Numbered from the stretch's first letter, positions 24,578-33,787 are shown. The stretch: 64,000 bases of DNA from Mycobacterium sp. IS-1590 (GCF_001500025.1 NZ_LQIW01000051.1:156045-220044), one strand, 5' to 3'. A program made the numbers and translations. The notes: generated by a model not told the origin, from the letters alone.

Positions 24578-25711
24578 GTGCACCCGACCGCGCAGCGCGG
24601 CCGAGAGCCGCGACAGCCCCGTAGCGCGTCGCTGCCGGCGTTCCCCTGGGACACCCTGGCCGAGGTGACCGCGTTGGCCCGCGCGCACCCTGACGGCATC
24701 GTCGACCTGTCCGTCGGCACCCCGGTGGACCCGGTGGCGCCGGTCATCCGCGAAGCGCTGACGGCGGCGAGCGCCTCGCCCGGCTATCCGACCACCGCAG
24801 GCACCCCCGCCCTGCGCGAAGCGGCCACGAACGCGCTGGCTCGGCGATACGGCATTACGGGCCTTGCGCCCGATGCCGTGCTGCCGGTGATCGGAAGCAA
24901 AGAGCTCATCGCGTGGTTGCCGACGTTGTTGGGGCTGGGTCCCGACGACGCCGTCGTCGCGCCCGAGCTGGCGTACCCGACGTACGACGTGGGCGCGCGG
25001 CTGGCGGGTGCGCGGATCGTGCGGGCCGATTCCCTGACACAGCTCGGCCCGCAGACCCCCGCTCTGGTGTACCTGAATTCGCCGAGCAACCCGACGGGCA
25101 AGGTGCTCGGCGTCGACCACCTGCGCAAGGTGGTCGGCTGGGCGCGCGAACGCGGGGTCCTGGTCGCCTCCGACGAGTGCTACCTCGGGTTGGGCTGGGA
25201 TGCCCAACCGGTGTCGGTGCTGCATCCGTCGGTCTGCGACGGAGACCACACCGGGCTGCTGGCCGTGCATTCGCTGTCGAAGACTTCGTCGCTGGCCGGG
25301 TATCGGGCCGGCTTCGTCGCCGGAGACCCGGGGGTCGTCTCGGAGCTGCTGGCCGTTCGCAAGCACGCCGGAATGATGGTGCCCACGCCGGTGCAGGGCG
25401 CGATGGTCGCCGCGCTCGACGACGACGAACACGAACGCGAGCAGCGGGCCCGCTACGAAAAACGGCGCGAGATCCTGCTTCCCGCCGTGCGTTCGGCCGG
25501 GTTGACCGTCGAAGACTCCGAGGCCGGGTTGTATCTGTGGGCGACGCGGGGCGAACCGTGCCGTGACACCGCCGCCTGGCTCGCGCAGCGCGGCATCCTC
25601 GTCGCCCCCGGGGAGTTCTACGGCGCCCGCGGGACCAAACACGTGCGGATCGCGCTGACCGCGACCGACGAACGTATCTCGGCTGCGGCACAACGCCTCA
25701 CAGCCGGCTAG
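24578..25711 (+). CDS. dapC: N-succinyldiaminopimelate aminotransferase DapC
   Basis: A 377-residue PLP aminotransferase of class I/II that makes N-succinyl-LL-DAP in the lysine and peptidoglycan pathway. Features are GTPVDPVAPVI near the N-terminus, YLNSPSNPTGKV, SDECYLGLGWD, and HSLSKTSSLAGYRAGFV with the PLP lysine. The GTG at 24578 adds about 17 residues before SASLPAFPWDTL, where relatives begin, so the true start may be later. The 3' end overlaps the convergent pruC gene by 14 bp. dapD and dapE lie 9 kb downstream. Confidence 0.92.
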   Translation: MHPTAQRGREPRQPRSASLPAFPWDTLAEVTALARAHPDGIVDLSVGTPVDPVAPVIREALTAASASPGYPTTAGTPALREAATNALARRYGITGLAPDAVLPVIGSKELIAWLPTLLGLGPDDAVVAPELAYPTYDVGARLAGARIVRADSLTQLGPQTPALVYLNSPSNPTGKVLGVDHLRKVVGWARERGVLVASDECYLGLGWDAQPVSVLHPSVCDGDHTGLLAVHSLSKTSSLAGYRAGFVAGDPGVVSELLAVRKHAGMMVPTPVQGAMVAALDDDEHEREQRARYEKRREILLPAVRSAGLTVEDSEAGLYLWATRGEPCRDTAAWLAQRGILVAPGEFYGARGTKHVRIALTATDERISAAAQRLTAG

Positions 25712-27278
25712 GTTCTGTCGCGCGCAAGCCGAGCGCGAGCACCAATCGATCGTCGGGATCGTTCAGCGACGTCGCCACCAGCTTCTCGATGCGGCGGATG
25801 CGGTAGCGCACCGTGTTCGGATGCACGTGCATTTGCTGGGCGACCGCGGCGATGTCGCCGAACGCGTCGAGGTAGGCCCCGAGTGTTTCGGCGAGCACCG
25901 GATCCTGTTCGCGCAGTTGACGTATCCGGGGGTCGACGAGTCGCTGTCCGACCCGCGAGACGATCTCGTCGAGGAGCACGGTGGTGCGCGCGTCGTCGAG
26001 CGACGCGACACGTCCGATCGCTCCGGGATGACGCTGCGCGCTGTCGAAGACCCGGTCCACCTCGGCGCGCGCGTTCGCCGCGGCCGACAGCCCGGCGAGC
26101 GGGGCGGCGACGACCGCCCGCAGCGACAGCCCCAGTTCGCGGTCGAGCGTCGCGACCACACCGCGCACCCAGGACATCACCGCTGAGGGCCCACCGATCT
26201 TCGGCAGCAGGACATAGACCCGCCCACTGCTCGATGTGATCTGGGCATCGGGACGAAACGCGCTGGCGCTCAACGCGATCACGCTGGTCGCGGTGGTGCC
26301 CTCCGGGTCGAGGAACCCGATGAGGGCACCCCGACCGTCGGCCGGGATGCCGAGCTCCCGTGCGAGGGTGGCGACATCGGCGGCGTCCCCCGACAGGCCG
26401 AGCAGTTCTTGTATTTGTCGGGTGTGTGTGGACGGCGAGGCGGAGAGCCGCGACATGATCCTGGCCGCCAATACCGCGCCGCCCCGCAGCACGTCCTCGA
26501 CGTCGTCGGTCAGCGGAGCCGAACCCTGTTGCAGCCAAATGGTTCCGGCGAACCGGCCGGCCTTCGCATCGGGGAGGTGGATGCCGACCGCCAGGCGCGG
26601 GCGCAGCCCCAGCTCGGGTCGTTGGGCGACGCGTACGACGTCGGTGCCCGAACGCAGGGCGTCGAAGATGCCCCACTGCGCCAGCCAGGCCAGGTGCTCG
26701 GGCGGGCCGGCGCGCCCGAGGATGGTCAACCGGCGCAGTTCGTCGGCCTCGTCACTGGAGGCCGAATAGGCCAGTACGTGGGAGTCCTCGTCCTCGATGC
26801 TGATCATGCCGCGGGTGCGGTCCGCGATCGACTGGGCGAGGCCGAACAAGTCGGTGCCCGGATCGTGGTGCGGGTCGCCCCGGTCGCCGTGATGATCGAA
26901 GGCGTGATTCACCAACTTGTACAGGGACTCCCAGCGGGCCTGGGGTTCGACGGCCACCACCGCGGTGCCCAGCGCGACCGCCCGCTCGACCGCGGCAGGC
27001 GACGGTTCCTTGACGAATATCGCCGCGGGCACTTGGCCGGTGCCCGCGAACTGACGTTCGAGCCAGCCCACCGCCTCCACGTCGTCGACGCCGAGCAGGA
27101 AGAACAGATCCGCCGAGCCGGGGCCGACGGCCAACCCCAGCCGAACGTCGTCGGCGTCGACCAGCGCGACCGACGCGACAGGCATATCCAGGCCGCGCGG
27201 CGCCTCGACCAGCGTCACCATGGTGCGGTCCAGCGCGAGCAGCAGCTGACCCAACCCCAGCCCGGACCGTGGCTCCAT
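25698..27278 (-). CDS. pruC: PucR-family transcriptional regulator (PruC-like)
   Basis: A 526-residue regulator with an N-terminal PucR-type sensory region, a GGDEF-like central segment and a C-terminal helix-turn-helix (DIAAVAQQMHVHPNTVRYRIRRIEKL). It diverges from rocA-pruB, as Rv1186c does from Rv1187-Rv1188, so it should control proline use, probably as an activator; the effector is not visible in the sequence. A TATAGT -10 candidate lies at 27307-27302 and an AAAGGGG ribosome site precedes the ATG. The gene name is assigned by synteny and memory. Confidence 0.85.
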   Translation of the reverse strand: MEPRSGLGLGQLLLALDRTMVTLVEAPRGLDMPVASVALVDADDVRLGLAVGPGSADLFFLLGVDDVEAVGWLERQFAGTGQVPAAIFVKEPSPAAVERAVALGTAVVAVEPQARWESLYKLVNHAFDHHGDRGDPHHDPGTDLFGLAQSIADRTRGMISIEDEDSHVLAYSASSDEADELRRLTILGRAGPPEHLAWLAQWGIFDALRSGTDVVRVAQRPELGLRPRLAVGIHLPDAKAGRFAGTIWLQQGSAPLTDDVEDVLRGGAVLAARIMSRLSASPSTHTRQIQELLGLSGDAADVATLARELGIPADGRGALIGFLDPEGTTATSVIALSASAFRPDAQITSSSGRVYVLLPKIGGPSAVMSWVRGVVATLDRELGLSLRAVVAAPLAGLSAAANARAEVDRVFDSAQRHPGAIGRVASLDDARTTVLLDEIVSRVGQRLVDPRIRQLREQDPVLAETLGAYLDAFGDIAAVAQQMHVHPNTVRYRIRRIEKLVATSLNDPDDRLVLALGLRATEPSRL

Positions 27279-27371
27279 CGCATGCCCCTTTGTCTGACCC
27301 GACTATAGATCGCCGACGGTGTTGTCGGATCGGCCATCGGATCACGTGTCGTGGCCGAGCATCATTTCGTC

Positions 27372-29006
27372 ATGGATGCCATCAGCGATGTGCCGCTGCC
27401 TGCCAACGAACCGGTCCACGACTACGCGCCGGGCTCGGGTGAACGCACCCGACTCGTCGAAGCACTGAGCACCGTCGCCGCCGACGCTGTCGACCTGCCG
27501 CACGTCATCGGCGGCCGGCATCGCATGGGTGACGGGGAACGGATCGACGTGGTGCAGCCACACCGTCACACCGATCCTTCTGGGCGGCTGGGCACGCTCA
27601 CCAACGCCACCCATGCCGACACCGTGGCGGCCATCGAGGCCGCGATGGCCGCCAAGGCGCAGTGGGAAGCGACCCCGTTCGACGAACGGGCCGCGGTGTT
27701 CCTGCGGGCGGCCGACCTGCTCGCGGGACCATGGCGCGAGAAGCTCTGCGCCGCCACCATGCTCGGTCAGTCCAAGACGGCGTATCAGGCCGAGATCGAC
27801 GCGGCCTGCGAGCTCATCGACTTCTGGCGGTTCAACGTCTCGTTCGCGCGAAAGATCCTCGAGCAACAACCGATCAGTGTGCGCGGTGTGTGGAATCGCA
27901 CCGACTACCGGCCGCTCGACGGGTTCGTCTACGCGATCACGCCGTTCAACTTCACCGCGATCGCGGGCAACCTGCCGACGGCCCCCGCGCTGATGGGCAA
28001 CACCGTGATCTGGAAGCCCTCGCCCACCCAGACCTTTGCGGCCCATCTCACGATGCAGTTGCTGGAACAGGCCGGCCTGCCGCCCGGCGTGATCAACATG
28101 CTCACCGGCGACGGTGTCGCGGTTTCGGAGGTGGCGCTGTCGGATCCGCGGCTCGCGGGCATTCACTTCACCGGGTCGACCACGACGTTCCAGCATCTGT
28201 GGCGCGAGGTGGGCGCCAACATCGACCGCTATGACGGCTATCCGCGCCTGGTAGGGGAGACCGGCGGTAAGGACTTCGTCGTGGCGCACGCCAGCGCGCA
28301 ACCCGACGTGCTGCGCACCGCGCTGATCCGCGGCGCGTTCGATTACCAGGGCCAGAAGTGCTCGGCGGCGTCGCGGGCGTTCATCGCGCGCTCGGTGTGG
28401 CAGCGGATGGGCGACGATTTTCTCTCGGCGACAGAGGAATTGCGCTACGGCGACGTGACCGACCTGACGAACTTCGGTGGCGCCCTGATCGACGACCGGG
28501 CGTTCGCCAAGAACGTCAAGGCCATCGAGAGGGCCAAGACCGCCCACGTGACCATCGCCGTCGGAGGCGAATACGACGATACGGAGGGCTATTTCGTCCG
28601 CCCGACCGTGCTGCTGTCCGACGACCCGACCGACGAGGCTTTCTGCCGTGAGTATTTCGGGCCCATCCTGGCGATCCACGTGTACCGCGACGACGACTAC
28701 GACCGCATCCTCGACGTTGTCGACACCGGGACCAAGTACGCGCTGACCGGTGCGGTCATCGCCGACGATCGTTCGGCGGTGCTGCAGGCCCAGCGACGAC
28801 TGCGCCATGCCGCGGGCAACTTCTACGTCAACGACAAGCCGACCGGCGCCGTCGTCGGGCAGCAGCCTTTCGGCGGGTCGCGAGCCTCGGGCACAAACGA
28901 CAAGGCCGGATCGGCGCTGAACCTGCTGCGGTGGACGTCGGCGCGGTCCATCAAGGAGACCCTCGTGCCGCCGACGGACCACACCTACCCGCACATGGGG
29001 CAGTGA
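27372..29006 (+). CDS. rocA: 1-pyrroline-5-carboxylate dehydrogenase
   Basis: A 544-residue aldehyde dehydrogenase that oxidises glutamate semialdehyde/P5C to glutamate with NAD+, the second step of proline breakdown. YAITPFNFTAIAGNLPTAPAL is the cofactor-site region, LVGETGGKDF carries the conserved glutamate, and GQKCSAASRAF carries the catalytic cysteine. I used the ATG at 27372, giving MDAISDVPLPANEPVHDY as in relatives. The stop overlaps the start of pruB by one base (TGATG), so the two are translationally coupled. Confidence 0.95.
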   Translation: MDAISDVPLPANEPVHDYAPGSGERTRLVEALSTVAADAVDLPHVIGGRHRMGDGERIDVVQPHRHTDPSGRLGTLTNATHADTVAAIEAAMAAKAQWEATPFDERAAVFLRAADLLAGPWREKLCAATMLGQSKTAYQAEIDAACELIDFWRFNVSFARKILEQQPISVRGVWNRTDYRPLDGFVYAITPFNFTAIAGNLPTAPALMGNTVIWKPSPTQTFAAHLTMQLLEQAGLPPGVINMLTGDGVAVSEVALSDPRLAGIHFTGSTTTFQHLWREVGANIDRYDGYPRLVGETGGKDFVVAHASAQPDVLRTALIRGAFDYQGQKCSAASRAFIARSVWQRMGDDFLSATEELRYGDVTDLTNFGGALIDDRAFAKNVKAIERAKTAHVTIAVGGEYDDTEGYFVRPTVLLSDDPTDEAFCREYFGPILAIHVYRDDDYDRILDVVDTGTKYALTGAVIADDRSAVLQAQRRLRHAAGNFYVNDKPTGAVVGQQPFGGSRASGTNDKAGSALNLLRWTSARSIKETLVPPTDHTYPHMGQ

Positions 29007-29971
29007 TGGGGATCTTCGAGCGCGTTGCGCGGCCGGCGATCCTGGCCGCGGGCCGACGGGACCATCTGCGGAGGACCGCCGAGCGGCTCCCGGTGACTCG
29101 GGATGTCGTGCACCGGTTCGTACCGGGGGAGACGGTGGACGATGCGCTCGACGCCGTTGTGCGGTTACGCGATTCGGGCCGTCTCGTGTCGATCGACCAT
29201 CTGGGCGAAGACGTGACCGATGCCGACACCGCGACCGAGAACGTCGACGCTTATCTGACGCTGCTGGACGGGATGGCGCGGCGTGCAGAGGGAACGGGAA
29301 TCGTGCGACCGCTCGAGGTCTCGCTGAAGTTGTCGGCGTTGGGCCAAGCGCTGCCCCGCGACGGGGAGAAGATCGCGCTGGAGAACGCCCACACCATCTG
29401 CGAGCGGGCGAAGCGAATCGGGGTGTGGGTGACGGTGGATGCCGAGGATCACACCACCACCGATTCGACGCTGTCGATCGTGCGCGAACTGCGGACCGAG
29501 TTCGGCTGGCTTGGAACGGTGTTGCAGGCCTATCTCAAACGCACCCACGCCGACTGTCAGGAGTTCGCCGCGTCGAAGGCGCGAATCCGGCTGTGCAAAG
29601 GCGCTTACGACGAACCGGCGTCCGTGGCGTACCGCGACCGCGACGACGTCACGGACTCCTACCTGCGCTGCCTTCGGGTGCTGATGGCGGGGGACGGCTA
29701 CCCGATGGTGGCCTCGCACGATCCGGTGGTCATCGCGGCCGTACCTGAGCTGGCCGCCGAGAGCCACCGCGGCCGAGACGATTTCGAGTACCAGATGCTG
29801 TACGGCATCCGCGATGGCGAGCAGCGCAGGCTGGCCGATGCGGGCAACCACGTGCGGGTGTACGTGCCGTACGGCAGCCAGTGGTACGGCTACTTCGTGC
29901 GCAGGCTCGCCGAACGGCCCGCCAACCTGAGGTTCTTCGTGCGGGCGCTGGCCCAACGTCGCGGCGCTTAG
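29006..29971 (+). CDS. pruB: Proline dehydrogenase
   Basis: A 321-residue FAD-dependent monofunctional proline dehydrogenase (TIM barrel) that oxidises proline to P5C. EVSLKLSALG, VWVTVDAEDH, GTVLQAYLKRTHAD and RLCKGAYDEP match conserved FAD- and proline-contacting strands, and YVPYGSQWYGYFVRRLAERPAN is the C-terminal substrate motif. It is the partner of the overlapping rocA. Keeping two separate proteins, rather than the PutA fusion, is usual in actinobacteria. It overlaps the next convergent gene by 4 bp. Confidence 0.95.
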   Translation: MGIFERVARPAILAAGRRDHLRRTAERLPVTRDVVHRFVPGETVDDALDAVVRLRDSGRLVSIDHLGEDVTDADTATENVDAYLTLLDGMARRAEGTGIVRPLEVSLKLSALGQALPRDGEKIALENAHTICERAKRIGVWVTVDAEDHTTTDSTLSIVRELRTEFGWLGTVLQAYLKRTHADCQEFAASKARIRLCKGAYDEPASVAYRDRDDVTDSYLRCLRVLMAGDGYPMVASHDPVVIAAVPELAAESHRGRDDFEYQMLYGIRDGEQRRLADAGNHVRVYVPYGSQWYGYFVRRLAERPANLRFFVRALAQRRGA

Positions 29972-30504
29972 AGTGCCACACCGACCGGGATACCGGGCGA
30001 GCTGACGGGGCGGGCGGCGACGGGCATCACGACCGTGCCACGGCATGCCCCGCCGAGGATCTCGGTCTGCCAGGTCCCGAACAGCTGTCCGTCGATGTCC
30101 GGAGCGTAGAACACGCGCGACCGGGCCGGCGCGTACTCGCTGGGAACCCCGTCGCCGCGGAAGCACTCCCACTGCCAGTTGTAGGCGTACTGCCACCGCG
30201 CTCCGTCCCAGGTGTAGCGGACCGGTTGCGGGATGGTGGGATTGCTCGGCGCGGGACCCGACACGACGGTGGCCACGCACAACCCCGTCGAGCAGTCGGT
30301 CGCCAGGACGTACTGCGCGCTGAAGTCGGGTTCGGGTTGCGCGGCGGCGACGCTGGTGCCCATCTTGTCCGACGCGTAGGTGACGATCTCGTAGCGACCG
30401 TTCCACGCGGGGTTCGCTGCAGCGGCCGTCGGCACCATCGAAAGGCTCGCGGCTGCAGCACATGTCAGCCCCAACAGCGTACTGCTCAGGGCATGGACTG
30501 ACAT
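29968..30504 (-). CDS. Secreted protein of unknown function
   Basis: A 178-residue exported protein with a signal peptide (MSVHALSSTLLGLTCAAAAS, cleavage after TAAA-A near residue 33). The mature part has four cysteines (CSTGLC, WECF, GACRG), suggesting two disulfides, and many aromatic residues (WDGARWQYAYNWQWE), consistent with a small beta-rich fold. The ATG is seven bases after a TACTGT hexamer, so the mRNA may be leaderless. No family assignment is secure. Confidence 0.65.
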   Translation of the reverse strand: MSVHALSSTLLGLTCAAAASLSMVPTAAAANPAWNGRYEIVTYASDKMGTSVAAAQPEPDFSAQYVLATDCSTGLCVATVVSGPAPSNPTIPQPVRYTWDGARWQYAYNWQWECFRGDGVPSEYAPARSRVFYAPDIDGQLFGTWQTEILGGACRGTVVMPVAARPVSSPGIPVGVAL

Positions 30505-30618
30505 ATCTTGAACAGTACTGAGCCGAATCCGGCCAACCCCTCGCGACACGGTTTGCCGAAGGCTACGACACCGTCACGGATTGGTCTCGATGCGCGGGTC
30601 GCGCCGATTGTCCGTCGG

Positions 30619-30732
30619 TCACCGCCGCGGGCGGTTCCAACCCTCGCCGCACCCGGCGGAGGACACGAGGAAGTAGCCGGCGCCGCCGAACACCAACGGC
30701 ATCATCGCCATCATCCCGTAGATTGCGGTCAT
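30619..30732 (-). CDS. Small hydrophobic ORF, 37 aa, with near-ideal ribosome site
   Basis: The ORF encodes MTAIYGMMAMMPLVFGGAGY then FLVSSAGCGEGWNRPRR, a single methionine-rich membrane helix with a basic tail. A nearly perfect ribosome site (GGAGGAGGTG) ends six bases before the ATG, and a TATAAC -10 candidate is about 30 bp upstream. It fills an otherwise empty gap between the secreted-protein gene and the Nudix gene. The strength of these signals argues for a real membrane micro-protein; its role is unknown. Confidence 0.6.
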   Translation of the reverse strand: MTAIYGMMAMMPLVFGGAGYFLVSSAGCGEGWNRPRR

Positions 30733-30813
30733 CCTGTCACCTCCTCCGATCGCTGCTACTTGTTATACGAACCAGGAGGCCTCGAGGTTCGAAGTCGATT
30801 GGCGCCGCAACCG

Positions 30814-31350
30814 CTAGCGTCCTGACAGCTCCAGCAGGGCCCAGGCCGCGATCGACTGTGCGTCGGTGATCACCCCGTCGCGCATCATCTGCTCGACCTC
30901 GGCGCGGGTGAACCATTCGCTGTGCATGTCCTGTTCCTCGTGCTCACGGTCGTGCTCGCCCTCGGTGATGCCGGTCGCCAGGAAGACCCAGCCGCGCTGG
31001 CTGCTCATTCCCGGCGCCACGTCCAGCAGGCCCAGGCGCACCAGTTCCGACGCGCGCAGACCCGTCTCCTCGCGCAGTTCGCGCGCTGCGAGGTCGGCGG
31101 GGGCGAGCTCGGTCTGATCCGGTGCGGTGCCCTGCGGAAACTCCCAGCGCCGTAGACCCAGCGGATAACGGAACTGCTCGACCAGCCGAAACCGGTCGCC
31201 GTCGCGCGCGATCACCAGGGCGTACGTCGGCTTGTCCACGACCGCGTAGATGCCGTCGCTGCCGTCGGGCCGGCGGATGTCGTCCTCACGCAGCGCCATC
31301 CAGTTGTTCCGGTAGACCTCGCGCGAGGCCAGCCGTTCGATGTGAGTCAC
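30814..31350 (-). CDS. Nudix hydrolase (ADP-ribose pyrophosphatase-like)
   Basis: A 178-residue Nudix hydrolase. The Nudix box runs through the segment with AARELREETGL, preceded by RRWEFPQGTAPD. YRNNWMALREDDI and FRLVEQFRYPLG match ADP-sugar pyrophosphatases. It probably splits ADP-ribose or a related dinucleotide to nucleoside monophosphate and sugar phosphate. I used the GTG at 31348-31350; longer upstream frames run antisense through fadD36. It diverges from fadD36 by 42 bp. Confidence 0.8.
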   Translation of the reverse strand: MTHIERLASREVYRNNWMALREDDIRRPDGSDGIYAVVDKPTYALVIARDGDRFRLVEQFRYPLGLRRWEFPQGTAPDQTELAPADLAARELREETGLRASELVRLGLLDVAPGMSSQRGWVFLATGITEGEHDREHEEQDMHSEWFTRAEVEQMMRDGVITDAQSIAAWALLELSGR

Positions 31351-31392
31351 GCGCTCAGTATCGCCGAGCCGATATGGGTAACCTCGCTGCTT

Positions 31393-32793
31393 ATGCTGCT
31401 GGCTTCGCTGAACCCCGCCGCGGTCTCCGGTGGTGCCGACATCGAGGACGCCGTCCGCATCGACGGGGCGCAGTTGTCGCGCAGCGATCTCGTGGGCGCG
31501 GCGACGTCGGTGGCCGAGCGCGTCGCCGGTGCGCAGCGGGTCGCCGTGCTGGCCACCCCGACCGTTCAGACCGTGCTGGCGGTGACGGGTTGCCTGATCG
31601 CCGGTGTGCCCGTCGTCCCGGTGCCCGCCGACGTCGGCGCCGCCGAACGCAGGCACATCCTGACGGACTCTGGCGCACAGGCCTGGTTGGGGGAGAAGCC
31701 GGCCGAGGCCGAGGGTCTGCCGCACGTTCCGGTGCGGCTGCACGCGCGCTCGTGGCACCGCTACGCCGAACCGCCCGCCGAGTCGGCGGCGCTGATCATC
31801 TACACCTCCGGCACGACCGGCCCGCCCAAGGGCGTCGTCGTCAGCCGCCGCGCGATCGCCGCCGACATCGACGCGCTCGCCGAAGCCTGGCAGTGGACGC
31901 CCGATGACATCCTGGTGCACGGGCTGCCGCTGTATCACGTGCACGGGTTGGTCCTCGGTCTGCTGGGTTCCTTGCGCATCGGAAATCGGTTCGTGCACAC
32001 CGGCAAACCGCGTCCGCAGGCATACGCGGCGGCCGGCGGGACGCTGTACTTCGGGGTTCCGACGGTGTGGTCGCGGGTGGCCGACGACGCGGAATCGGCC
32101 GAAGCGCTGGCATCGGCGCGGCTGCTGGTGTCGGGCAGCGCCCCGCTGCCGGTGCCGGTGTTCGACGCGTTGGAGAACAGGACTGGGCACCGGCCCATCG
32201 AACGCTACGGCGCGACGGAGTCGTTGATCACGATCAGCACCCGCGCCGACGGTGAGCGCAGACCCGGCTGGGTGGGCCTGCCGCTGGCCGGTATCGAGAC
32301 GCGGCTGGTCGACGAGCACGGCGCCGCGGTGCCGCACGACGGCGAAACCATTGGGCAGCTTCATGTTCGGGGTGAGACGCTGTTCGACGGTTACCTCAAC
32401 CGTCCCGATGCGACCGCCGAGGTGCTCGGTGCCGACGGCTGGTATCGCACGGGCGACGTCGCGGTGATCGACGCCGACGGCATGCATCGCATCGTCGGAC
32501 GCGAATCGGTCGACCTGATCAAGACCGGAGGTTTCCGGGTGGGTGCCGGCGAGATCGAGGCGGTGTTGCTCGGCCACCCCGGCGTGCGGGAAGTCGCGGT
32601 GGTCGGTGTACCCGACGAGGACCTCGGCCAGCGCATCGTCGCGTTCGTCGTCGGTGACGCCACCCCCGACGAGCTCATCGAGTATGTGGCCCAACAGCTT
32701 TCGATACACAAGCGGCCTCGCGAGGTGCGGTTGGTGGACGCGCTGCCGCGCAACGCGATGGGCAAGGTGCTCAAGAAGGAGTTGGCACGGTGA
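31393..32793 (+). CDS. fadD36: Fatty-acyl-CoA synthetase FadD36-like
   Basis: A 466-residue member of the adenylate-forming (AMP-binding) superfamily. IIYTSGTTGPPKGVVVS is the P-loop, IERYGATESLITIS the A5 motif, WYRTGDVAVID and GRESVDLIKTGGFRVGAGEIE the hinge and A8 region, and GKVLKKEL carries the C-terminal catalytic lysine. It should activate a fatty acid via an acyl-adenylate. It is short for a FadD, as Rv1193 is. The stop overlaps the VOC gene start by four bases. Confidence 0.9.
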   Translation: MLLASLNPAAVSGGADIEDAVRIDGAQLSRSDLVGAATSVAERVAGAQRVAVLATPTVQTVLAVTGCLIAGVPVVPVPADVGAAERRHILTDSGAQAWLGEKPAEAEGLPHVPVRLHARSWHRYAEPPAESAALIIYTSGTTGPPKGVVVSRRAIAADIDALAEAWQWTPDDILVHGLPLYHVHGLVLGLLGSLRIGNRFVHTGKPRPQAYAAAGGTLYFGVPTVWSRVADDAESAEALASARLLVSGSAPLPVPVFDALENRTGHRPIERYGATESLITISTRADGERRPGWVGLPLAGIETRLVDEHGAAVPHDGETIGQLHVRGETLFDGYLNRPDATAEVLGADGWYRTGDVAVIDADGMHRIVGRESVDLIKTGGFRVGAGEIEAVLLGHPGVREVAVVGVPDEDLGQRIVAFVVGDATPDELIEYVAQQLSIHKRPREVRLVDALPRNAMGKVLKKELAR

Positions 32794-33140
32794 CACTCGA
32801 GTTCGACGAGATCTGCATCGACGCCCACGATGCCTCCGCGCTGGGCCGGTGGTGGTCACAGGTGCTGGGCTGGGCCCACGACGTCGACGACGACGGCGAC
32901 GTCGTGCTGCACGCACCGCCGGGCGCGGGCCCGAACTGGCTGTTCCTCGCGGTGCCCGACGACAAGGTCGTCAAGAACCGCATCCACTTCGACTTCCGGC
33001 CCGACGATCAGCAGGCCGAGGTGGAGCGCGTCGTCGGCCTCGGCGCGCGGCACGTCGACATCGGCCAGGGCGACGAGACCTGGGTCGTGCTGGCCGATCC
33101 GGAGGGCAACGAATTCTGCATCCTGGCCGCAGAAGATTGA
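32790..33140 (+). CDS. VOC-superfamily (glyoxalase-like) protein
   Basis: A 116-residue single-module vicinal-oxygen-chelate protein. FDEICIDAHDASALGRWWSQVLGW, RIHFDFRPDD and WVVLADPEGNEFCILAAED are the typical strands, with possible metal ligands among the His and Glu residues. Substrate unknown. It is translationally coupled to fadD36 (GTGA overlap), which may hint at an acyl-CoA-linked role, though the association may be incidental. Confidence 0.8.
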   Translation: MTLEFDEICIDAHDASALGRWWSQVLGWAHDVDDDGDVVLHAPPGAGPNWLFLAVPDDKVVKNRIHFDFRPDDQQAEVERVVGLGARHVDIGQGDETWVVLADPEGNEFCILAAED

Positions 33141-33144
33141 CCGT

Positions 33145-33168
33145 CCCCGCCCCCGCCCCCGCCCCCGC
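33145..33168. repeat. Simple (CCCCCG)n tract
   Basis: Four hexamer units of cytosine-rich sequence lie just after the VOC stop codon and before repeat copy C. In the frame of the next gene they would encode Ala-Pro repeats, but no start precedes them in an intergenic position. Length variation between strains would be expected. Confidence 0.6.
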
Positions 33169-33178
33169 TCTCGCTCTT

Positions 33179-33787
33179 GTGGCGCGAGCGTGCGCGTCTG
33201 CACCCGACACGCCGCGAAATCTCAACATCTTGTGCACCCTCGTGGCGGCTTCAGTGTGCGCAATCGCCGCATGTGGCGCACCGCCGCCGCCGCCACCCTC
33301 GCTGCCCGGCGTCGGCCAGGAACCGTTGAGCATCGGACCGGCCGCACAGGACACCGTCGGCGGCTGGCTGCCCGACGGTCGGACGGTCAGCCCGTTCGAC
33401 ACCGAGCACCCGATCGTGGAGTGGCTCGACCCCGCGCTGCGCGAGGCGGTTCAGAAGGCGGCGCGCAGCGCCGAGGACGACGGCATAAAGATGCGCATCA
33501 CGTCCGGCTGGCGATCGAAGGGCTTTCAGGAGCGGCTCTTCGACGACGGTGTCGTCCGGTACGGAAGTGTCCAAGCGGCACGCGAATTCGTCGCGTCACC
33601 GGATAAGTCGAAGCACGTGACGGGCGAAGCCGTCGACATCGGGCCCGTCGAGGCGGACAAGTGGCTCATCGCCAACGGTCGCAGGTTTGGGCTGTGCCAG
33701 ATCTACGCCAACGAAATCTGGCACTTCGAGTTGGCCGTCGTCGACGGGCGTTGTCCTCCGCTCAAGCCCAACGCCGCGGCGGATTGA
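33179..33787 (+). CDS. VanY-type D-Ala-D-Ala carboxypeptidase lipoprotein
   Basis: A zinc peptidase of the M15 (VanY) family. MRITSGWRSKGFQERLF, KSKHVTGEAVDIG (His and Asp ligands) and NEIWHFELAV (third His) are all present, so it should trim peptidoglycan stem peptides outside the membrane. ILCTLVAASVCAIAAC supplies a lipobox, so it is probably a lipoprotein. The start is uncertain: GTG 33179 gives a basic n-region, but that region is encoded by palindromic repeat copy C. TTG 33230 and GTG 33242 are alternatives with no ribosome site. Confidence 0.75.
   Translation: MARACASAPDTPRNLNILCTLVAASVCAIAACGAPPPPPPSLPGVGQEPLSIGPAAQDTVGGWLPDGRTVSPFDTEHPIVEWLDPALREAVQKAARSAEDDGIKMRITSGWRSKGFQERLFDDGVVRYGSVQAAREFVASPDKSKHVTGEAVDIGPVEADKWLIANGRRFGLCQIYANEIWHFELAVVDGRCPPLKPNAAAD
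33185..33242. repeat. Intergenic palindromic element, copy C
   Basis: CGAGCGTGCGCGTCTGCAC is followed by CGACACGCCGCGAAAT, nearly identical to the reverse complement of copy D. The right arm TGCACCCTCG (33233-33242) is degenerate. The element overlaps the 5' end of the VanY-type gene in frame with it. Confidence 0.7.
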
